A stretch of DNA of 64,000 bases, from contig JAMWET010000604.1 of NCBI GenBank assembly GCA_024036415.1, positions 1 through 64,000 on the forward strand. Direction: 5' to 3'. Source of the DNA: Prochilodus magdalenae. Taxonomy: Eukaryota > Chordata > Actinopteri > Characiformes > Prochilodontidae. Position 1 is the first letter of the stretch; each line of letters opens with the position of its first letter. Shown here piece by piece: positions 34,470 through 44,200 of the stretch. The position numbers and the translations under genes are program-made. The notes beneath the pieces were generated by a model. That model worked only from the letters and a program-made list of their open reading frames with translations. It ran no database searches and was not told where the DNA came from.

Positions 34470-35785
34470 TGTTTACTGCCCAAATAAATGGCTTCATGTC
34501 CAGGCCAAATTAGTCCCCTAGTACAGAAACTATACTGTGTATTGCTGCTGTTCGAACAGAACCTTACAACTCAAAAAATGATAACTTTAAAAAACACCAG
34601 AATAAAACAATGAGTAACATACAATATATACAAAAAACATCAGATCTAAGGTACATTCTAATGAAAAGGGGCTCTTACAAACCCAGACCTTTAACCTTGA
34701 CATGTACTTAACATTTGACTTTTTTTGTTGTTTCTTTAAAGAGATTTTATTATTTCTTCTGAAATCAAAACATTTCTGTTTCTCGGGTGTTTTTTATACC
34801 TCAACCAAAGGTTTTTGCAGTATGTAGGTGCCTTATTTTAGCCACACCCCTGCATTTTTTATCAGGAAATGAGTCTGCCTCTCGAGACCGTATAGGGAAG
34901 CACATTTTGAAGTAAATGCATTTCAAAGTCCAGAAATTAATGTTAAGAACTGTCAAATACATTTCCTCTGCAGGTAAGTGTTTGTGTTCTAATGTTAAAT
35001 ATCTGGATTTTATGTGTGTACAACTGTTAAAGCTGTACTAGCTTTACTAGCATTCTTAAATTCTGCTTAAATTATCATCACTACTGAAACAGTCACTACC
35101 AAAATATGTAGAAAGATTTTGGAAGTAACATGATTTTGTTATTAGTAATAAAATGGAATGTTCAATAATTACTGTAATTAAATAAATGAATTAAATATAA
35201 AGGTACACAGTCATTCAGGACAAAATGACATTAGTCTAAAGTTCATGATCAGTTAAAAATGCCACAGGATTAATTTGTCCAGTATTTTAAACTGCTGAGT
35301 GATATCTAAATAGAGGGGCAGAGTGAAAGATGTCCAGATGCTTTATTGTTGGTGAAACAAGCCGTTCTGCCTTGTGTGTGTGAAAGAGACACTGGCAGGA
35401 AAGTAAATTAAAGTTGCTAGTTTCTATTAAACTCTCAGTTAAAGATGATCTGCAAATCAGCAAAAAGTGCACAAAATCAATATAATCAATATTAAACTCA
35501 GTATTGTCCAAGGTTTGAGAAAAAGTTGTCCAGGGTCGTCTTAAAGATGTGAACACTCAAGTTGGTCTACTGTTCACCAGCTTGTTTAATGAGTTTCCAG
35601 TTAAGCTGCAAATAGGAAGCCAACTTCACCCTGGTTTGAAGCCGAACATCATACTTGCTCCCTGACAGATTATTGGGAACGGCATGGGTAGTCCAAACAT
35701 CCCCTTCACAGATAAGTTTTATGCATACATAATCTGCCATTGCTGTTGCTTCGTTGTCATTGTATATATAATGGCCCCAAAAGGA
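34470..35785. other. brdt-ephx4 spacer, no supported features
   Basis: AT-rich intergenic sequence. The open frame at 35287-35556 (minus) has no recognisable features. Confidence 0.5.
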
Positions 35786-35789
35786 AGGG

Positions 35790-36420
35790 TCAGACTGCAG
35801 TTCAATTGGGAAGGAAGATAAAAGTTACCAAGAACAATAAATTGTGATTCAGACTGATCTGGGCAATATTTATAGAGCTACACATACAGTAGTGGTGTCT
35901 CTCAGTATGGTGTTGGGAGATCATGTTTTCTAACACAACATGCCAGACATCTCTGCATGGATTTGTAGAGGTTCCTAATGGTGTTCTGGGATAACCCATG
36001 CCAAGAAGCTTGAATATTGTTACACAGCTCCTGCAGATTTTGCGGTAGTAGTGGAGGTGGAGTGACACTAGGCTTTCTGGAAACCTGCTGCCATTCAGAG
36101 TTACTCTGTGACAGTCTGGCACAACATCACAGTCCTAGGTGACATTATGGACAGGCATCATAATGGTCTGCGTGCATGTAGTCCTGCATTATGCAGCCGT
36201 CTGCCAATGGTGCTGGCACTAACAGGATGATGCATGGAGGGCATTCACTGCTCACTGCAGGTCCACAATTGTATCTGTTAGGTCAGTCAAGTACAGCAAT
36301 AAGGTTCATCCTTGCTTACATCACATGCACAGCCGAGAGTGAAACTTGAATCATTAGCATGCATCACAATGTCAAACCTAGCCATAATCACATGACCCCA
36401 AAAAAGAACACAAAAACAAC
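35790..36420 (-). mobile_element. Degraded Tc1-like transposon copy B
   Basis: On the minus strand the order matches copy A at 10.7-11.4 kb: acctgcagtgagcagtgaat, then cctgttagtgccagcacca, later WDN-type C-terminal text (LPQNLQELCNNIQAS and 'NTIRNLYKSMQRC' when frames are combined), then a shared tail 'cacaatttattgttcttggt'. Stops and frame changes show it is dead. It lies just downstream of brdt, in the opposite orientation to copy A. Confidence 0.75.
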
Positions 36421-36424
36421 CACT

Positions 36425-37325
36425 TAAATGAAAATACTTTTTTAATTGGTTTAGCTTAAATCTGAAATAAACCATTAGTCTTGTTTCCCTTGGTTCCGGT
36501 GGGATAGTAAAGTGCTTGTGTGTTGAAGTGCACGTGTCTGTGTGTGCAAAAGGAGAAGTGCTGCAGAATTGTCATGCCTTGCGTTGCATTGCGTCCTCCA
36601 AGCCCAACCCCAGGCCAGACTAAAGCTCAGCACAGGCCAGAAGAAGCTGCTGCTTTTAGACATCTCGGTGTCCACGCTCTTAAAAAGAGATGGTAATGGC
36701 ACTGTTCGTCCAATAGGATGCAAGTAGAACACACAACACAAAGAAAGCTTACATTTCACCTAAACAATTTTCAGTATTTGAAAATTGGCATCTGGCAAAA
36801 CTAACATCTGTCCTTTGAATAACAAATACTAATACAATTATATCAACACAAATGCAAATATTTCTTCAATATACACATTAACAACAGGAAGAAAAGACAG
36901 AAAACTTAAATATGACAATCAGAAATCTATAAACTGGAGTACAGAGCCTTTTTGTAACACTGCATGGGGGCTAATTCTATAAACACGTATTGAAGGCCAT
37001 ACAGAAGCAGCCATTACACTAGTGCAGAAAGACCAGCTATATCTTAACCACCCAGTGAATATATCTATGGAATTTAATAAATTATAAGAAAACACACATT
37101 GTTCAGTACAAAAATAGAAAACAAAATTTACATAAGAGATGAACAAAAAATATAAGGTGCGTCTGACATTTTCTTTCATATCTGCCCATGTTTCAATAAA
37201 CTGTCTTTCACAAAATAAGCAGCAGAACTGAGTGCGCAGGTATTTTAGAACCAGGAAAAAAAAAAAAACAAAAAACTGTCAAGCTCCACTTAAATCCTAC
37301 ACTTCACAGTGCTCCCTTTCATTTC
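36425..37325. other. Downstream flank of brdt
   Basis: No gene supported. Open frames near 36475-36759 overlap on both strands and have no family features. Confidence 0.5.
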
Positions 37326-37331
37326 TTTATT
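37326..37331 (-). terminator. brdt: Candidate brdt polyadenylation signal
   Basis: AATAAA on the minus strand (tttatt on plus) about 200 bases after the brdt stop codon. Another tttatt lies at 37511-37516, only about 15 bases after the stop, which is too close to be likely. Confidence 0.4.
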
Positions 37332-37530
37332 TTACAGGAGCTGCTTCAGTATAAAGGTGCCAAAGTAAAATGAGGTAACCACATTGTAAGATTTTGCCCC
37401 TGATGAAGTGCTATAAACTCGTTTCAGTCGACAGGACTCCATGAACTCTTCAGGAAGGGGAGAGGACACAGGCTGCTTTGTTCACTGATGCAGCAATTAT
37501 TCCTTCAAGCTTTATTATATCACAGCAATC

Positions 37531-38135
37531 TCAATCAAGGTTCTTCTCGAAGGTCGCCATGATGTCGCTCTGCATGGTCATGTCGATGATTCCAGACATC
37601 TAGTACAGAGAAAATGGAGATTCAAATTTGACCAATACAAAAAGTTTGGTTGCTAAGTAACAATGACTGAATACCCTAAGCTGCTGGAACACCTTTTTTA
37701 AAGATATACATATATGGCAATACATATCCAACCCCCACATTTATTTTACAGTCACAGCATCCTTTAAGTATAAATGAATAATTTCATATTTCTAAGAAGA
37801 TTAGACATAAAACAAATATTCTGGTAAACTGCAGCAACTTTGGTAAAGCAGTTTTCAGCTGATCAGATCATGTCTGCACCAACAGTTGTATTACTTGGTT
37901 AAAGCATCACTGCTGTACAAAACATGAGCAACTTACAGCTTCTCGTCTGCGTCTCTCCTGTTCTCTTTTGCGCGCCACTTCTCTCTCAGGGTCCACAGAG
38001 TGTTGGGAAGGAGTTGGGGGTTCAGGGGCTTTTGGTGTGTCTAAGATAGCTGCCATCAGAGGAAGTTCTGCAGACTCCACCTCCGGCTTTGAAACCTGGC
38101 TCTCCAGTTTTGATGTGGCAAGCTGCTGTGTCAGG
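37531..38135 (-). CDS. brdt: brdt last two coding exons: C-terminal motif
   Basis: Exons 38135-37937 and 37599-37531. They encode [14 protein letters not shown]..., a Pro-rich stretch, [18 protein letters not shown] and then [20 protein letters not shown] ending LD. This is the BET extreme C-terminus, which in BRD4 and BRDT contacts P-TEFb. Human BRDT ends GTIDMTLQSDIMTMFENNFD, human BRD4 IDMNFQSDLLSIFEENLF, so the ending is BRDT-type. Confidence 0.95.
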
Positions 38136-38158
38136 CTAAAATGAATAGATATTTAAAT

Positions 38159-38200
<42 letters not shown>

Positions 38201-41200
38201 TGCTACTACACAACAAAAAAATTAAAATTAAACCTTCACCTCAGCAGATTGAAGCGTTAACTGAAAAGCTCCACCTGCCTAAAATAATTAAGGAATTTCT
38301 CAAGAGCAGGTAGATTACTGAACAGGGTGACAGCTCTAAAACCTGTGCAAACTGGCAACTGACTGCTCAAAATGCACAAACATCAGGAATTAAACTTGGA
38401 TTTCCATTACATATAAAACCTTTAGCCTTTTAGCGCTAGTGCAAAACATGTACAACACTAAATTTTGGACATTAAACAAGGACATGAATAAGAATAAGCT
38501 TCTTTAAGAGTTTACATAAAAGATCAAAGATCAGTTATAAAAACATAGGTTAGTCTCCTAGGTTAGGTTGAGACCAAGCTAAGCTAGCTGTTCCTGCCCA
38601 CCTGCTCTTATCTGAGGCACTCTTCTCTCGGCCTGCATCCAGCTGGAGTTTACGGGCTCGTTCTCGCTCTTCCTTCTCCATGGCAACCTTGCGGAATTGC
38701 TGGAAACTTTCCTTAGATGACCGGATGGCAGAGGGTGCAAGGGTAGCCATCTTGCCCAGGCTGGTCCATGAGTCTGCTTTCTTTAGAATTATTTCCTATT
38801 AAACAAATTATTTGTGGATCAGAAATTTTCAGCAATCTAACGCTACTGCTAGGGTCACCAGTACATTGCAGATTTAACAGTAAATATATAATTTGCTGAT
38901 AAATAGGAATATTTAATTACATTTGACATAAATTACACACAACAAAAATCACCAGAGATAGCTTAGTGCCCCCCATTTTTATCAATTTGCCTAGAGTCTT
39001 AGAGTCTTGAGATTTGTCTATACAAAACGTATCCAAAGTTTTAACTTGTTATAAAAGCACTTAATTTGATTAAAATGTGAATGTTTTAAAAAATATTTAC
39101 CATTTTGGTAACACTGGGTTTGACATCTTGGCTGGATTTACACTGGTCACCTACTTCTGCAAGTTTAGCCCCTGCATATAATGAACAGTAAAAAGAGGTT
39201 CATTGAGAAAAGGTCTGACTACAAATGAGAACTAGATACAAAACTCCTGGATGAGAAAAGCTGACCAGGCATTTTGTGCAGCTGAGCTGAGGAATCTCTC
39301 ACTGCGCCTGGATCCCCCTGCTCCTCCCTTACATGAGGCAGCGGGGACAGCCCTGGGCACTGCTGCAGAAAAAGAGAAAAAGATTTTCAGGGAAAGAAAA
39401 AAAAGAATATGCCAGCTGAGTCCAGTCTGTGCATGAATTCAACACATGTGTACCCTTAAAGCAGCCATGTTTAAGATAATTCATAACACACTTATCAAAG
39501 CAACATTTTTACTTTTAGGCTGACTGGCACATCTTGTGAGACTGCGGAAAAAGAAAACAGATTACCTCCTTGGTGATGGGCTGTGATTTTGGACCAGGTG
39601 GGGCGGGGTTTATTGAGGGCACTGTAGGAGGAGAGGTGAGCGGAGAAAGAAGAGCAGGAAAACCTGACCACGAAAAAACAAAACAAAAAAGTTAATTCAA
39701 GATAAAAAGACACACAACAGGTAAAAATGAAAAACAAACAAACAATTAATGATCAGATGAGCACTAATAATAAAATAGCAACAGCATAAATAAATTAAAA
39801 TATATATATTTAAAACAGTAATCCACGAATACGACAAAAGACAACGCCTAGTATGGAAGGGAGAGAGTGCATGCAAAGTTAATCAGTCTCACAGGGACAA
39901 TGTTTGGGATCCACAGGAGACTAACACAAGGCAAACCAGTGGGGGGCGATTACGGCGGTTCAGGGCAACCTCTTACCTTCCTGCTGATCTTTCAGCAGAG
40001 GCTTCTCTGAGGTGGCAGAGGGACTGCCGTGGGGCTCCTCCAAGACAGAGTGAGGCAGGGATGGGGAAGTGTGTGGTGAGGAGGGATCTACTGCATTCTG
40101 GGGCTGACTGAGTGAGGCAAGCGGATGTGAGCAGGCAGTGGGTGGAGAATGTTTGGGTAGGGTTTTTATGAGGCTGCAAAGGGAGGGTGCAATGGATGGA
40201 GAATAGGGGCCCTCTTTGGGGGGCACAGTAAAGGGCTGCAAAGGGGCTGTCCAGGTTTTGCGTAACAGAGGAGCTGCTTTGGCACTGGGTCTGGAAGGTT
40301 GAGGAGGCAGCCAACTGTGCAAGGCTGAAGAGGAGGGAAGTGTGGAGCAGGTTTGACAAAACAGAAATGCTTTTAACAGAAGTATGGGCAATTTCATGGA
40401 TTTCAATGGATCTCAATACAACATGACATGCCCAGACATTACTACTAGACACAAGCACAAAACCTTTGCACTTTGAGGCAGTCAAAACACACCACACATG
40501 GATATACTGTACATTTTTTTCCAGATGTTTGACTGTTTTGTGGACCTTGCTTGGTCATATTTGTAGTCTGTATGACCGCAGTCACCAAGCCTTTTGAAGA
40601 CTAAGCAAAAGACAAGCCTATCCATTAGGGGGAGATGAGAGACAGCCCTACTGGACAAATCCACAATTTTAGCTGGTTACGGAGCATACAGAAAAATTCT
40701 GTTTTGTGATGACTGCTGTAACTAAACACTGCTGGAAGGTTCATTTACAGGTACAGACTTGGTGACTAATGTATGGGAAGGATGAGCAGGTGCAGTGAGC
40801 CTAACCTGGTGGTGCTGGAACAGCTTCTTTAGCAGGTGGCTTGGCGACCTGCTCTGTTTCCGTCTGCGCAGACTTTTGGGAGTCTGCTGTCGAGGGCAGA
40901 GGGTGCCCAGACTGAAGTCGTACTCTGCAAGGCTCCTTCAGCTCAGAGTGAGAGCTCCGCTTCAACGCCTGATTATGGAGGAAGGGGGTGGGTGGGATGG
41001 GGGGACAGTGGGGCTACATTTCACTCCAAATTTACTCTGCACAGGGTGAAGTGAAATGCATAAAAAAAAAATAGGGGCCACTAATTTGTTTTTCCTTTAC
41101 CTTGTTTTTACCTTTGTTGCCATGACCAGGGCCTTTGTTTTGCTTCTTCTTAGCTTTCTGCTCTGTAAGACACGCATAATGCTTGTTATTCAGTCAGAGC

Positions 41201-44200
41201 AGAGGTAAGGGAATAGCCCAAATTTCAGACACCGTTAATGTCTGTCCAGTCACTGACTGGGCTGAATATTCTTAACATTTGCACACAGGTGAGGACTACA
41301 TGTACTGAAGTGTATAGACCAACGAACACAGCACAGGCTGTTGTGCAGAAATATACAAATGACTCCATAGGCAGAACATGCAGTAATGTACAAGTAAAAC
41401 ATAAGCATGCTAAATACATATAAATGGCCACAGAGCTTAAGTTACTGAACAAATTATGTATCCTAAAACTGTTGCTCTGCTTTTGCCTCTGCAAAAAAGT
41501 TCAGATACATGCTTACTAAGATTTACTTACAAGTACAAATGTGCACAATATTTGTCACTAGTTTAAAATGTGACGGTGAGTGGAAGTAAAAGCAACATGT
41601 GATGGCAAAATAAAAGACAAAAACACAACACTAATCTTAAAATGTACAACAGTTGTCTAGAAAATGAGTTTTATTTAAACCTTCAGGTGTTAAACACCAA
41701 ATATCAACCAATAAGCTTTAAATCTGTTTAGGTAAATAAAATTTGCAAAAAACTACAAAAGAAATAATGCAGTTGTTTTAGCAGGACAGATGGCCACCTC
41801 CTACGACAAAGCTTTGTTTGGTCCTACCATGCCCATGCCAGCTAGTTACAATCTGGTCAATACCTCATATACAACATTATAGTAAGATACAATCCCATTA
41901 TTTTCTTTAACATATATAACTGTACAGAATCCTATCACACATGTACAAAAAATGAAATCAATCTAAACCAATGTAACAAGAGAATCACACAATCACAAGC
42001 AAGTGTAACAGTTTTTAATGAAGACCAGCTATGTCTCAATTTGTTAAAAAAGACATTCTCTGAATGCTCAACAGCTTAAGGAAGCTTAACGCTTTATTTC
42101 CATTACACATTTCAAAAATGTAAAATTCCAATATTTTTTAGAAACCCATTTAGAAACAAAGCTGAGTTTGGGATAACTCTAGCATGACTACATTTAAAGC
42201 ACAATTTGTGTGAACACAAGCAACTGAGCGTTTCCACACTGAGCACAAGCTGGCCACATTTCAAAACTACTACACTGCCTTAAAATGCAAACAAACAAAG
42301 TGATTATGATGAAACGTGAACCAAATGATCAATATCTAAGAAGAACAGCAACAAAAATGGTAATAAATAGAATGTGACAAAAACTGGAGAAATAGAAAGA
42401 AAGATAACTTTGTGACAAGATCTCACTCATTTGGAAGGAAAAAGTGCACAAAAAAAAAAACAACACAGGAGAATAAACAGTTTACACCCATTTAACAACA
42501 TGCAAACAATAAACTCAGGAAATTTCAAGTATTTAGTGTTCCAGTAAGTGTTAAGGTGACCTGTCTCTACCTATAAAATGATGGCATGTACAAGCAAAGT
42601 TGAGCACTTTTTGGGTTTCTTTGTCTCCTGTTTATTTCGTCTTCTCCTCAATCTACCAGTGGTTAAAAAAAATAGAGAGGGTGATTTTACCTTTGCCCCA
42701 AAGACGGTTAAAGAGAGGTGGGAAAAAAAGAGGGAAAAATTCTTATGTAGATCAGCTAACCTGAATCAGAGTCACTGCTATCAGAAGAGCTAGAGTCAGT
42801 GCTACTGCTGTCTGAGCTGGAGTCAGAGGGGCTGCTGCTCTCGCTGAGGCGGGACGGCAGTGTCAAATCCTTTGGTTCTCCTGCTTCACCTGTACCGGGC
42901 AAAGACAGACACCAGCACTTGAGCCAGAGTGACAGCAGTAGCTTAAACAATAAGTGCAAAATTGTTAGGATTTAAGCTACAATTTGCCTACTGCTACACA
43001 GTCTTTGTTTTCTTGTTTAATAAACTGAGAGGGCAGAATATAGAGACAATGCTTACTCTTGCCCTTCATTCTCTTGGTTAAGCACAGCTCTTCGCTAGCA
43101 TTCTGTTTCTCTGCCTGCTTCATCTTTTCTGATGTTAGCTTCTGAGACTTTTTCTCTACAGAAAAAAAAAAACAAGTGTATGAATAAAAAAAATACATAC
43201 AGTCAGATAATATACACTTACCATCCACATTATTAAAAACCACTACTTTATAGCTCCAAATTGCAGGTGTACAGTTAAGGACTATAGGCCATCTGTTGAC
43301 ACAGGCATCCACTAGTTTAGCAAAAGGTCAATTTATGACCCCGGAGCTGCTCTTAGCTGAAAATTTATGCATTGTGCAAACCTCTAATGTTGTCTCTGTT
43401 GTATTTATTCATTTAAAAAATGATGTCTACTCCTATCTATCCAACAATAGTCCTGTGCCTGCAGTCAGAAACCAATTAAATATAAGGTAGAAGGTGACTG
43501 ATAACAGATGAGCAAAAGCCTGTAACTGTACACCTACCTATAAAATGAACCTATAGAAAGTGTTCATCTCAAAGCAGTCAGTGAAAGTATAAGTTGTTTC
43601 CAATAAAACGGACAGAAGTGTAGATCAACTGTTTAGGGTGCATTAAATCTGGGTTTTGACATGTAATCTACTCACGGTGAGGCTTTTTGGGCTTCTTCCT
43701 GAGGCAGGTCATGACATAGCTCTCCAGTGCTCGAAGTGTAGACGGCTTGAGTGTCTCAAAGTCAATCTCAATTTCCTCTGGATCTGTGTCCCTGAGCGTT
43801 GGCTCTCTGGTCTTGATGATGTTCACCACTTTGCCAAGTTTGTCTCCAGGGAGCTTGTTGATGTCTAGACTCAACTGCCGCTTTTCTTCGTAGGACATAG
43901 GCAGAGCGGGTACTTCATCTTCGGACTCGTATCCTCTATCCTTACTGCGCCTAACAACAGCAAAGTTTGTATTTAGATTAGTGAGAGAATGTGTCCACAG
44001 GCTGCGTGCCAGTGTGCAAGTCTATGTGCATTTACCCACCCAGATGACTTGCTCCTGCTAGCCCTTTTTTGCACTTTTGAAGGAACTGCACTCTTAATTT
44101 CATCAATCTTTCTCTTGCTTTTTTTCTTCTTTTTCTCCTTTTTTAACTTCTCTTTCTTCTTTGGTTTTAGTAGAGGTGTTTGAGTCAGTAACTGCAGCTG

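Noticed and set aside
39960..40406. A separate 148-codon gene starting at 40406
   Set aside because: It is a brdt linker exon read through into the flanking introns; phases and splice sites fit brdt.
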